A DNA stretch of 60,000 nucleotides from positions 105,183,141-105,243,140 of the forward strand of contig CM043942.1 of the NCBI GenBank assembly GCA_014529385.2. Direction: 5' to 3'. The notes under the pieces were generated by a model that searched no databases, was not told the origin of the DNA, and saw nothing but the letters and a program-made list of their open reading frames with translations. Positions 48,956 through 59,880 of the stretch are shown here, piece after piece; the first letter of the stretch is position 1, and the number at the start of each line of letters is the position of its first letter. Made by a program: the position numbers and the translations under genes. Origin of the DNA: Adiantum capillus-veneris (taxonomy: Eukaryota > Streptophyta > Polypodiopsida > Polypodiales > Pteridaceae).

Positions 48956-49018
48956 AGTGATGCGGTGAACGAGAGCTGGCACATGAGTAAAGGGAAGTGC
49001 CATGCCCTGAGGACAGGA

Positions 49019-52000
49019 TCAGTCCACAAAGGGGAGTAAGCCCAAAGCTTTGTGGAAAGCTTCAAGCTTCTCACAAGACAATGCCTTTGTGAAAAGATCT
49101 GCAAGGTTGTCCTGTGTTGGCACATAAGCCAAGTTGATCTCTCCTGCTGAGAGCCTCTCCCTGACATAGTGGTAATGCACCTCAATGTGCTTTGTGCGAG
49201 CATGAAAAATTGGGTTCCTCGCAACTGCCAATGCGCTCTGACTGTGAGTGTAGATAGTGTTGGCAGTGTCCTGTCCAACACCCAAATCAGCCATAAGGCA
49301 TCTGAGCCATACACACTCAACTGTAGCTCTGAAGACTGCCCTGTACTCAGCCTCACAACTCGAAGTGGCCACAGTAGGTTGCTTCTTGCTCAACCATGAT
49401 ATACATGAACTGTCAAGCATGAAACAAAAACCACTTGTGGACATTTGCGTGTCAAAACAACCAGCCCAATCTGAGTCCGAAAAAGCATGTAAGTCTGGCG
49501 GCAATGATCCCCCCTTGGGATAAAACAAGCCAAGATGTAAAGTGCCACTAAGGTAGCGGAAAATCCTGTTGACAGGCCTGCCAATGCTTAGACCCTGGGC
49601 TATGCATAAATCTGCTGACCTGTGAGACTGCAAACTGAATATCCGGCCTCGTGTTGCATACATAAATGAGGTAGCCAACAGCATTTTGGTAAAGAGTGAC
49701 ATCAGCAGGATCACTAGCATCATGAAGACTCAACATCAAACCGGTTTCCATGGGAGTGGCAATAGGTTTGCAATCCTCAAGTCCAAACCTACATAGCAAT
49801 GTCTCTATGTAACTTTTCTGACACAAGGCAATACCACCATCACACTGCTTAAACTGTATACCCAAATAATGATGCAACAGCCCCAAATCTCTCATCTTGA
49901 AAGTAGCATTCAAATCAGCCTTAAATTCAGCAATATGTCTCTCATTTGGTCCAGTGATCAGCAAATCATCAACATAAAGAACCACAATGAGAAGTACATC
50001 ACCCTCACGCTTTACATACAATGTGCTTTCTGTTGGACTGTTACGAAAGCCTTGTTTGACCAAATGAGTGTCAGCTTTCTCATACCAAGCACGAGGAGAT
50101 TGCTTCAACCCATACAAAGCCTTGTTACATTTGCACACTTTGTCCTCTTGTCCTTTTATGACAAAACCGTGAGGCTGCGTTACATAAACTTCCTCAAATA
50201 TATCACCATTCAAGAAAGCAGTAACAACGTCTGATTGATGTACATCCCAACCAAAATGAGCTGCCAATGCACATAGAAAACGCACAGTAGTCATACGAAA
50301 AGTGGGAGCAAAAGTTTCTTCATAATCTATGCCTTTTTTATGTGCATAACCCTTTGCAACAAGTCGAGCCTTATGGCGATCGATATCACCATCCGGTTTG
50401 CGTTTCAACTTGTAAACCAACTTCGTACCAATGGCCTTTTTGCCAGGAGACAAATCACAAAAAGTCCATGTGTCATTTTCTATAAGTGCATCATATTCTG
50501 ATTGCATGGCAGCCATCCAATTTTCTGAATTCTGTGCTTCATCAAAAGTCAGAGGCTCCTCAACATCATGTAAGCTAGACATAGCCAAAGCATAACAATC
50601 TGATGCATAAGATGCATGGCGAGAGCCTGAACGAGTACGACTAGACAAAGATGCATCCAATTTACTGTCATGCAAAGTGTGCATCAGCCATTTTGGCATA
50701 CCTCTAGCCTGCTCATTTTCAGCCCTTTCCTCATCAAGTACATCATGTACATCTGCATCAGTAATAGGCTGATCTAAAACATTTTCAGAAACCCCCATAG
50801 GCTGTACATTTGCCTCATTGGAACTTACATTCGTATTTCCACCACTGAAAAGAGGCAACAAAGTGTCATAAATGTCCTGTGAGCTTACATTACTGTCTCT
50901 AGTACATGACAGCAAGGGCTGAACAGAATCTTCCACAAACACTACATCCCGAGAAACCAGAATACGTTTTGTTTGCGGATGATACAACCTGTAACCTTTG
51001 CTTTCAGCACTATAACCAACAAAAATACATTTGACAACCTTATCATCCAATTTTCTGCGCTGCACTTGTGGCACCAAAGCATATGCCAAACAGCCAAAAA
51101 CACGCATGTGCTCAATAGAAGGCTTTCTATCATGCCATGCTTCATATGGAGTAATAGACTGCAAAGCTTTCGTAGGACACCTGTTAAGTACATAAGTGGC
51201 ACACATGATGGCCTCAAGCCAAAAAGAATGCGGAAAAGCTTGACTTTTGACCATACATCGTGCCATTTCCGTCAGTGACCTGTTTTTCCTCTCAGCAACA
51301 CCATTTTGTTGAGGTGTATAAGGCCCTGTACATTGGTGTTTTATCCCACGACTAGCCAGAAATGCATTAAATTCATGAGACATATACTCCCCCCCCTCGA
51401 TCGGAACGGAGGGTGCCCATAGTACATTTTGAGACATTTTCAGCCATAGCCAGAAATTGTTTGAAGCACATAAAAACTTCGGACTTCGCTTTCAGGGGAA
51501 ATACCCATCCATGCCTGGAGTAATCATCAATGAAAGTCACGAAGTACAGGTAATTGCCCAAGGACGGAATTTGCATGGGCCCACAAACATCACTATGCAC
51601 AAACTTCAACCTGCATGTGGCCCAAACTGAACCATCCTTTGGAAATTTAGAACGCTGCATCTTACCCAAAATATAGCCTTCACAAACATGTTTGACAGGT
51701 GCTTCAAGAGGCGGCAAAGAAGCAACCATATCAGATTTCTGCAAACGCAGCAAACTGGCAAAATTCAGATGACCAAAACGTGCATGCCAAAGTTTTGCAT
51801 CTGAAAAAGCCCTTGAATCTGCAACAGCATTTGCAAAAATTTTTCCACACTTGTCATACAAAGTGAGCTTATACAGCCCACGGCACAAAAGCCCAGATGC
51901 AACAATTTCATCACCAAAACTGAGATCATGAACTGTACATCTGTCATCCACAAATTTGACTACAAGTCCAAGCCTAGCAAGTGCGGATACAGACAAGAGA

Positions 52001-53280
52001 TTCTTCTTGATCCCAGGTACATAAAGTGCATCAACAAGTGTGAAGGAACTGCCATTAGCAGCAGTGAGCACAATATTTCCAACTCCTTGAACTGGATAAG
52101 AGGCGTTGTTGGCACAAGTGACTGAATTCCCATGAGGGACAGACTCAAGAGAGGTAAACAATTCACGATGTGAGGTAATGTGCTTTGTAGCACCACTGTC
52201 GAAATACCACACATGTGAATCTGCAGCAACTGACAAGCATGCATCATGGACAGCAGGATTGTAAGTGCACACTACGCTAAAAGCCCATTCTGCATCAACA
52301 TCAGTAACACAGTCTCCTTTCACAGAATACTCAACAATGGCTGCATTTGTAGTGGAACCAGCATTTGCAGTGGAACCACCCTCTTTCTTCTTAGCCTCTT
52401 TGGCCTTCAACTTAGGACACGACTTGATCAAGTGATCATTGTCTTTACAATAATGGCAACGCATCTTCTTTTTGCCCTTATCACCAGAATTGCCAGACGA
52501 AGTGCTGCCAGCAGAAGCATTAGGAACAAAATTTTTGCCACTCGCAGCAGAACCATAAGAAGTGGCTGCATTACTGTTACCACCCTTTCTTTGAGAAGCA
52601 ATAAAAGCCTGTTCAACTGCACGCTGCCTAGTCCTGTTTTTTCTGGAAAGTGACTCTTGCAACAGCAATGTGCATAATGCATCAAACTTGACAACTTCAG
52701 AATTTCCTTGGGTCATAAGTCTCCAAGTACTAGCAAAAGTCTGGTAGGAATCTGGTAAGGCATCAAGAACAGTCTGCACAAGGGAACTATCTGAAATTAC
52801 TTCACCTGCAGAAATAAGATGCTCATTGATATCCTTGACACTAGCAAGGAAAGTGTCCATATCATCTTCCTCATGCATAATCTTCGACTCCAGCTCTTTA
52901 CGCAGCAAAGCAATTTTAGCCTCATTGCGGCTTGCATAAAGACCTGCTAAAATATCCCAAGCCTGTTTTGCAGATTTTGCTGAACGGATGTGAGGAACAA
53001 TGGTGTGCTTCACAGACAACGCAATCAGTGCATGAGCCTACGCATCCTTAACATCCCAACGAGCTTGTTATGTCGTAGGAAAAACAACTCCAACAGCTGC
53101 AATCCTTGCAGCAAGACCTGCAACATCCTCAACATCGCCTACATCCTCAGAACCAGGACGTACATCAATGTCCTGCACAATGTTCTGCATCATATAAGCC
53201 CACATAGGGTAGTTGTCCCCATCCAACCTGTCCTCAGCAGCAAACATCTTGAACACATATGTGTTGTTGTTGTCAGCCAT
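49019..53280 (-). pseudogene. Gag-pol of element E
   Basis: The start is ATG at 53280 (MADNNNTYVFKMF). Two in-frame stops (TAA at 53070, TAG near 53038) interrupt the gag N-terminus. From 53019 the frame is open to 51373. It covers gag with knuckle CHYCKDNDHLIKSC, protease with the intact WYFDSGATKH, the pre-integrase block (WHARFGH) and the integrase start (HSDVCGP, LRSDRGG). An extra G in a run of eight G near 51390 shifts the frame. The next frame (51437-49548) holds NGVAERKNR and RT with VLYVDDLLITG. A one-base insertion near 49565 shifts to RNase H (49555-49019) with SDSDWAGC, SCEAEYRAV and ARTKHIEVHYH. All catalytic triads are present. Confidence 0.95.
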
Positions 53281-53628
53281 GGTAAATGTTGTACCTGATG
53301 TGAAAACTGCCCGAAAATAGGAGAAATGGAGCGGGAACAACTTGTGCTATATAGCACAAACCGTAGAAGACTATAAGGCACCTGTTATGCAAAAAATGGC
53401 ACTGACAGAAATTCTGCACAAAATGACGAAATAGCATATGCAGTACTGCCTGTAGTGGAAACAGAGGCCGAAATGAGCCCAAATCAAAATTCTGAGTAGA
53501 CCAAGCTCTTCAAGATCTCCCAAAATTTTTGTCGACCTGCGAACACTCGCCAAAGCTCACTGAAATCGGAGAAAGTGAGTAGGCGTGTGCTGGAGCAGCT
53601 GGCGACTAAGCCCGGGCGGACGTGACCT

Positions 53629-53640
53629 GCTCTGATACCA
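53629..53640 (-). promoter_or_regulatory. Primer-binding site of element E, tRNA-Met type
   Basis: The minus strand reads TGGTATCAGAGC two bases from the LTR. Confidence 0.93.
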
Positions 53641-53642
53641 AT

Positions 53643-53870
53643 TGTTGGAATTAGGGTTGCAGAGAAACACACACAGCTTGGAGAAGACGAAGGAAGCTCA
53701 AGGCACACAATAGAGAGTGTGTTACTTAGTGTGCAATGGAAAGATAGATAGCCCTAGAGTGATGGGCGTATATACAATGCACGGGGGGGAAAAACCTCCT
53801 AAAGAGGGAAAAAATGCCCCGGCGGTCCTAGTGTGTTCACACACATCACTACCACATGTATATGGTAACA
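53643..53870 (-). repeat. 5' LTR of element E
   Basis: 228 bp, TGTTGGAATTAGGG to TATATGGTAACA on the + strand. Confidence 0.95.
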
Positions 53871-53875
53871 ACAAC
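53871..53875. repeat. Target-site duplication ACAAC of element E, right
   Basis: Matches 48711-48715. Confidence 0.92.
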
Positions 53876-54499
53876 TAGGTGGGATAGCAGAAACTCTATA
53901 GACAATATGGCCAATATTGCGGCCTGTAAAGAGCTTCTCTTGCTAATAACCATGATTCAATGGAAGATCCTATGAGCAAAGGTCCATGTACGCAGCAACT
54001 ATGATCTCAAGTTCAAATGGCTACAAATGACAGACATCAGTTTGGTATTGTAGCCAACACAAACCCTCATTTTCCCTGGGAGGAAAGCTACTCTAGGTTG
54101 GGTAGTGAAAATCTATTCACGTCTTCTCAAAGGTCTTTTGTGAAATAGGCAATTGAGGTAGAAACTCCATATAGCAGCTATAGTATGCCAAACAGGTCGA
54201 GTGCAATTATTGCCAACAACGACTTAACATCTTATAGTGCAAGGCATACTGTTGCTAATATATTGTCTAAGTGCGGAACCAATTTCAACATCAAGAGGAT
54301 TGTATAGAGTTTGCCTACTGTCGAATGCAATTTGCAACCTCAAGATTCAAAATTATTTTATTTAGTTATACACTCAATACATCATATATGTTGGGTGCCA
54401 AGCGCCCTCGTTTGCAAATACATTTCTCATGATGTTGCATCTTATCTCGGTTTTCTTGTAGAGATGAGTCAACTTTCTTTGCATCTCTTATTGGCTTAG

Positions 54500-55134
54500 C
54501 ATATAAGATCCATTACATCGGCAAAAATTCAAGGAGGGTTGTCTTAACAGAGGGGTTGGCTTGGGTGCTGCGAATTGGAGGGTCGCCAATAGGGCTTGAC
54601 AAGGAGAGTTGATCGCATGGGGTGGTGGCGACGACATCGATTGGACTAAACATATGGAATCTGGTCGTATGCAAAAAAGGACTAGATTTCTCATAATCTT
54701 CATGCCGCCACCTCAACTGCATCATTAAGAGAACTACTAATGCCTCTGTCGTAATCATTGACTTCTCCATCTTTTGTGGGGATTGCACCTTGAGAGCCTT
54801 CAAGTTGCATGTTTTGACTAGATATATTAGATTCTAATGGATGGTTGTTGCACCCATTGCATGCGAAAAGTGGTTATTAGAGGCCCAAAATCAATGAATC
54901 TTTAGAGTTGTTTTTTTCTCATACTGCTCAAAGCACGAGAGTGAAGGAAGTTCAAAAGCAGACCTTCAATGCAGAAAACAAATCTATTGCTCTTGAAAGT
55001 GAGATCGTTGTCAAAGGCATCAATAGATCTTTAATTATAGTTGTTGGTGGCGAGCTTGAGTATGCCATCTCTATGGCAAGAAGACATAATTGCTGATCGA
55101 AGCATCTTACAACACACACACATACACACACACA

Positions 55135-55217
<83 letters not shown>

Positions 55218-56122
55218 GGGGGGAGAGAGAGAGAGATGGTAATACTGATCAGAATGACATAGAAGATAAAGTTACATATGTGTTTTTTGTGTATGGCAGG
55301 GAGGATATATATTCACAACACTACACATTCCATTTGCACAAGCACGTCTCCAACTTGGCATGGCACGGCTTCCGTTTCTTATAACGTTTTGGAGAAACCA
55401 CAGTGCCAACTCTCCACCATACTTTTGTATGGCACCTCTGTATGACTTGCACTATATACTTTGCACTTTCAATTTGTGATGTTTTATTGCAAGATGATAT
55501 GTTTAACTATTCACATTTCTTTTTTGTATCTCGACACGAATATCGGCGTGTAGATTGGACAATGAAAAAGAAGTAGTGCAACATTGCAAGTCAGTAAAGC
55601 ACCTCATTTATTGTTGCAACTCATTCATGTTTTTGTATTTTCTTGTTTTATAAATTTTTGCATTAATTCCTTTGCTTCGATTTATTTGGATCTCATTTTC
55701 AAGACTATGCACGATGTCGATCAACATCTGCGCATGTTAGTTACACACACAACTCTTTACATGTGGTTTTTAGTAGCCAATGCATGTGATGTATATTTAC
55801 ATTAGTGAATGCATGTGGTGCATCACAATAGTGAATTCACCTTGTGCATCTTTACTTTAGCTCTAAGTAATTGATACCATACTAGGTGTCAAAATAATTG
55901 ATGTCATACTATATATGCCCTCGTTTCTCTCGTACTAGGTGTCAATATGAAGTTCTCAAGACCTAGAAGATTACAGTCCAAGTATCAATAAGCTAGGGAG
56001 AAAATTGTAGCCAACTTGAAACTAGCTTACCGTCCATATGCTAAGTCATGGTTTAAAATTACTGCATTGTATAAAAATTGGAGCATGCAATGTAACATCT
56101 TTTCTCACAATAATCTAGAAAT
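54500..56122. other. Intergenic DNA, possible further exon remnant at 54893-55096
   Basis: A + strand frame ending at 55096 reads KINESLELFFSHTAQST ... IVVKGINRSLIIVVGGELEY and looks protein-like, but no family is recognised. A compound AC/AT/AG microsatellite follows it at about 55111-55236. The remainder shows nothing I can support. Confidence 0.4.
55111..55236. repeat. Compound microsatellite (AC)n-(AT)n-(AG)n
   Basis: Interrupted AC repeats pass into AT and then AG, with a short G run inside. Confidence 0.95.
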
Positions 56123-57036
56123 ATGTCCCTCCTGCACGGCGGCATACCTCACATATATAGCGATAAACAAGCTCGACACACAAAAGATATAGACACTCCT
56201 GCTGTCCTCACTTATGTATTATTTATGGGCGCTTTGCCATTGGAGCGGGAACAAACAAGACTTAGCAACATTGCATCTACAATCCATTACCAATTCAAGA
56301 TACCAACCACAAATCAGCAGTAACCCCTTTCTATTCATGAGACCGATGAGTGACATTTGGACATAAAAGAGGCAGATATTATAATTATAGAGGAGATATC
56401 CATATTAACGCAAACAACTTTTTACCTTATCGTAAGACAAAATGTCAACGTAACAAGCAATACATTGGCAGATCCCTTCAATGACAAATGTGTTCTCTTT
56501 CTCGGTGATCTTGCCCAACTACCTAGTTTGTAGTCACGCATGGGAGCTTTGTAACACATGCCATATCACAAGCTCGGTCCACTATCTACATGCAAATTTC
56601 TCTAGGATTTCATGCTCTGTAAGACATGCAACAGACCCTGAATTTCTTCAGTTTTTGACCATTATTCGTGAAAGAAAACCAGTTGTAGATGAGATCAATT
56701 GTACCTTGGGTGCATGTATTATAGATGAAGCACATATGCATGACTACTCAACAACTCTACTCCGATAATATGTTCTCACAGATCAAACATCCAATACTAT
56801 AAAAAACTGGCCTTCAATAAGTATGTAAGTTATGCAATCAAACTGCCATTACAAAAGTTGAAATGAAGACGAATGGGGGTAACATAAATGTCCTTTAGTA
56901 GTAGATCCTAGAACCTAAGTTCAACGAGCTAGATTTGATTGCAATTGGCGTGTGTGGCGTGATCACTAAAAACACCGACTTGACAATCGGTGTCCCAAAC
57001 GCTGCAACATGCATTGTCGATGCCATAATATAAAAC
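56123..57036 (+). pseudogene. Decayed PIF1-like DNA helicase
   Basis: Motifs of superfamily-1 PIF1/Helitron-type helicases follow in order. NIASTIHYQFKIP (near 56262-56303) fits the Ia region (GGSTIH). ADIIIIEEISIL (56375-56407) is the Walker B site, with DE changed to EE. FLGDLAQLP (56498-56524) is motif III. SVRHATDPEFLQFLTIIRE (near 56615-56675) and FNELDLIAIGVCGVITKN (near 56920-56973), then GVPNAATCIVDAI, are later family blocks. The first two share a frame with one TAA and one TGA between. Frameshifts follow near 56525 and before 56900. No Walker A (GKT/S) is seen. The enzyme would unwind DNA, in a host or a transposon. Confidence 0.72.
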
Positions 57037-57461
57037 ACATAAGGTAAGGTTACATGTATCACTGTCCTCATTCATTGTACTGATAATAACTACAAAAGAA
57101 GAAAGGCAAAGCACAAATGACCACAAAATAAGAAAGGAAAGGCAAAACACACTCGACATCCACCTTCAAAAATGCACTGGAAAAAACATTCATCAGTAGA
57201 CAACCTCGTGGATATAATCTTAACTTTGTCTCCTCCCATAAACATTATAGCATTTTTCAAATGTATATCCCTTTCACACAGTGCCGACCTTGCCAAATTA
57301 GTCATGCTTTTGTTCCCTTCAGTGGTGGATACTAAATGTATATGTCCTATTGTATTCTATATATGTTATATAGCAAGGCCCACCAAGCAAGACTAGTTTG
57401 AATTGTTATGTTCTTTTGTGTATAAGTATGAGTTTAAAAACAACACCACACACACACACAC

Positions 57462-57516
<55 letters not shown>

Positions 57517-57960
57517 TTGTCGATGCCATAATATAAAACACAGAAGGTAAGGTTACATGTATCAGTGTCCTCATTCATTGTACTGATAATAACTACAAAA
57601 GAAGAAAGGAAAAGCACAAATGACTACAAAATAAGAAAGGAAAGGCAAAACACACTCAACATCCACCTTCAAAAATGCAAGCAGACGTTTTGTGCTACCA
57701 ACCATTCGATGAAAATTTTCTTTTTGAAATACTTTTCGTTTGCAAGAATTTACATGTAGCACGTATACTGGAAAAAACATTCATCAATAGACAACCTCGT
57801 GGATATAATCTCAACTATAACCATCCCTATAATTGATGCACTTAACTTTGTCTCCTCCCATAAACATTATAGCATTTTTCAAATGTATATCCCTTTCACA
57901 CAGTGCCGACCTTGCCAAATTAGTCATGTTCTTGTTCCCTTCAATGGTAACAATATGTGT
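57008..57960. repeat. Segmental duplication of the helicase 3' end
   Basis: TGCATTGTCGATGCCATAAT starts copies at about 57008 and 57513. Copy 1 (to about 57330) lacks two internal blocks of roughly 95 and 38 bp found in copy 2 (to about 57955). A CA/TA microsatellite (57444-57512) lies between them. Copy 2 also holds VFxMYIPFTQCRPCQIS-like codons near 57860-57920, which may be a further helicase remnant. Confidence 0.8.
57444..57512. repeat. (CA)n-(TA)n microsatellite
   Basis: A short CA run passes into about 24 TA units, ending exactly at the second copy of the segmental duplication. Confidence 0.95.
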
Positions 57961-58718
57961 GTGTATATACCCATTATTTGGTAACAATGTGCTCAACCCT
58001 TGCACGAGCTTGAGCAGGGGGTTGTGGTAGCCCGAAACTTTGTCCGCTGCCCTTTTTTGCAGTGAATCATCTTACGCCTACCAACTTCACGTCTTCACAC
58101 CCAACTTTGGGTGTAAGCAATGTAAGAGGGTACTATTCAAAGAATGGTGATCAATGAAAAATGCACTACAAAGACAAAAGATGACAACTAGTTAGAATAG
58201 GAGTGTCTTTTAAGAGCACCATATCGAAACTTGAGGTAACTCTAGCCTACGATACTAGGGTTGATTATTGACAAGCAATCTTATCCCAATCTAATCCACG
58301 ACTTTTGTATATTTTTGGAAAATTTAGTGTCTTGTTTGAAGGGTAACCTCAACGTTTTTAACCCGTGTCTAAATAGCCAAAAATGGGTGAAATGGGCGTT
58401 AACCTTGGCTCCAGGGCTGGAAGCAAGGCTTGGAAAATGATAGGTGAGCTTAACTCAAAGAATGTTCATCCAGAGAAATTACCATTTCAAATTCGAATGA
58501 GAAGGACCAAGTAGGAGGCACGCGAAAGGTTGTGTGAGAATGATTTTTAAATATTGTTGCAGGTTGTATGCAACGAGGTGGACGCGTCACAGAGAACGGC
58601 TGAAGCTAACTAGCAAACTTGTTACTGGTGAGGCTGCTGCCTTTGAGAGCTTTCTATTTCTTGTTGTATGAACTGTCAAGTTTTTCCTGGTGTTTCTTTA
58701 AAAGCCTGGTCGTGAGTT
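57961..58718. other. Intergenic DNA, no gene seen
   Basis: No domain or long frame is supported between the segmental duplication and the 132-bp tandem duplication. Confidence 0.5.
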
Positions 58719-58990
58719 TGTCCTTGTTGTGCTGCGAGGGTGTAACAGGCTGCATGCCTTTTTTAGTTGACAGTCATGCTGCGATTCCATCCCTTCTTGC
58801 ACTGCTGCGTCCAAACATGCAGTACCTTGTGGTGGAAGTGATTCCCTGATTGTCCTTGTTTTGTTTCGAGGCTCTAACAGGCTGCATGCCCGGTTTTTTG
58901 CTTGACTGTCATGCTACCATTTGATCTGTTCTTGCATCGGTGTGTGGAAACATGCAGTCCCAGTACCTTAGGCTTGTAGTGATTCCCTGC
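58719..58990. repeat. Tandem duplication of about 132 bp upstream of the HUH gene
   Basis: TGTCCTTGTT starts units at 58719 and 58851. Both contain TAACAGGCTGCATGCC, AACATGCAGT and GTAGTGATTCCCTG-like ends. The second unit ends just before the ATG at 58997. Confidence 0.85.
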
Positions 58991-58996
58991 AGGCGC

Positions 58997-59860
58997 ATGG
59001 CGAGATTGAAAGAAAATGCTCGTTTGAAAGGAGATGCGGCTGAGCCAAACCATTCAAAGAGGAAGGAGAGGTGGGCTATAATAATGGAGATTAGCATGAC
59101 TATCTCGATTGGAGGTGATGACATAGATGTATCGCTATTGTTTGCTATGCAATCGTTCCTCGAGAAGGAGACCCTAGCTAGGCTATGTGCAATTAAGGGG
59201 GGGGGGGGGGGGGGGGGGATTTGTTGCATTTGCACTTTCAAATGATCATCCGATTGTGGACGAGCTCATTGATTTCTGCAAACAAAAAAATCAAGGAATA
59301 CCTAGGTTGGGATAAAGATTCTCCAGCTGGAGCCATGGTGCTCTGTCGTGGTTTGAAACAACGGAATATGCATACATTTGAGGGGATGGTTGGCTACCGT
59401 CTAAAGGATCATGGCCAGGCGCACTTTCAAATGGCTATGCACAATAGCCAGGCAAATGGGATAAATAGGGGGGTTGAGCTCTATAGTTTGTATGGCGGTG
59501 ATGAGTTGAAAAAGAACGTGTTTGACAACAGTTAATATTTTTGACAGAGCCTTTATGTTATGGAAGTATAAGTTGATGCACCCACTGGGCAGCGACTTTT
59601 TGTCGACATTGCACAAGATGTTGAAAACGGGGAGATACTACCCCTCGTCGTCTTGGGTGATGCCATATCAAGGCCAAGGGATGGAGCTAGGGAAGACGAA
59701 GGCACTTTGGAGGTGTACGGTGCACCCATCAACGAAAACATACCAAGATTTTGCCAGCATGTTTATAAATAGTCAAATGTATACCAGTACCCATCCACGA
59801 GCTGATTGGTGTCTGTCTCGGTGGCAAGATTTCCAAAGGTGTGTTATTGCATACATGTAA
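58997..59860 (+). pseudogene. HUH endonuclease (Rep), replitron-like
   Basis: ATG at 58997 opens MARLKENARLKGDAAEPNHS and the frame runs to QSFLEKETLARLCAIK. A run of 22 G (59197-59218) then shifts frame. The next frame begins LLHLHFQMI: H-L-H is the metal-binding HUH motif (His codons 59227 and 59233) with the usual Gln after it. Later come KEYLGWDKDSP and HTFEGMVGYRLKDHGQAHF, where Tyr at 59395 and Lys three residues on form the nicking motif YxxK. A frameshift near 59525 leads to NIFDRAFMLWKYKLMHPLG and SSSWVMPYQGQGME, ending at 59858. HUH enzymes nick single-stranded DNA and stay bound through Tyr. The layout fits the replitron type better than Helitron RepHel, from recall only. Confidence 0.7.
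59197..59218. repeat. Homopolymer run of 22 G
   Basis: Uninterrupted G run inside the HUH gene between its N-terminal half and the HUH motif. It could form a G-quadruplex or be an assembly uncertainty. Confidence 0.95.
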
Positions 59861-59880
59861 CAACAATCTGAACTATATGC

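Larger units (their letters stand above)
48716..53870 (-). mobile_element. Copia element E, complete structure, minus strand
   Basis: LTRs of 228 bp each (48716-48943 and 53643-53870), a tRNA-Met primer site, a polypurine tract and the ACAAC duplication define a 5155-bp element. My hand alignment gives 8 differences between the LTRs (about 3.5 percent). Gag-pol is close to intact, with two early stops and two single-base frameshifts. Confidence 0.96.
48401..54499 (+). pseudogene. Decayed gene of unknown function, split by copia element E
   Basis: One frame starts near HDQFNAESSVHGSWLM (48401) and runs to 48715 with two stops. It resumes in the same phase after the 5160-bp insertion (48716-53875, including one duplication copy) as far as 54499, with six more stops. 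The right part includes MATNDRHQFGIVANTNPHF and YSSYSMPNRSSAIIANNDL. The composition is polar, Asn/Ser-rich and probably disordered. Long open stretches between single-codon stops suggest a former protein-coding exon. I see no named domain. Chance openness of a diverged repeat is the alternative. Confidence 0.4.

Noticed and set aside
53629-53640. Part of a tRNA gene
   Set aside because: Only the 12-base primer complement is present, beside an LTR edge, with no cloverleaf.
56123-57036. A normal Helitron RepHel helicase
   Set aside because: No CTAGT or hairpin-CTRR ends were seen and the HUH gene lies downstream rather than upstream. Left as PIF1-like only.
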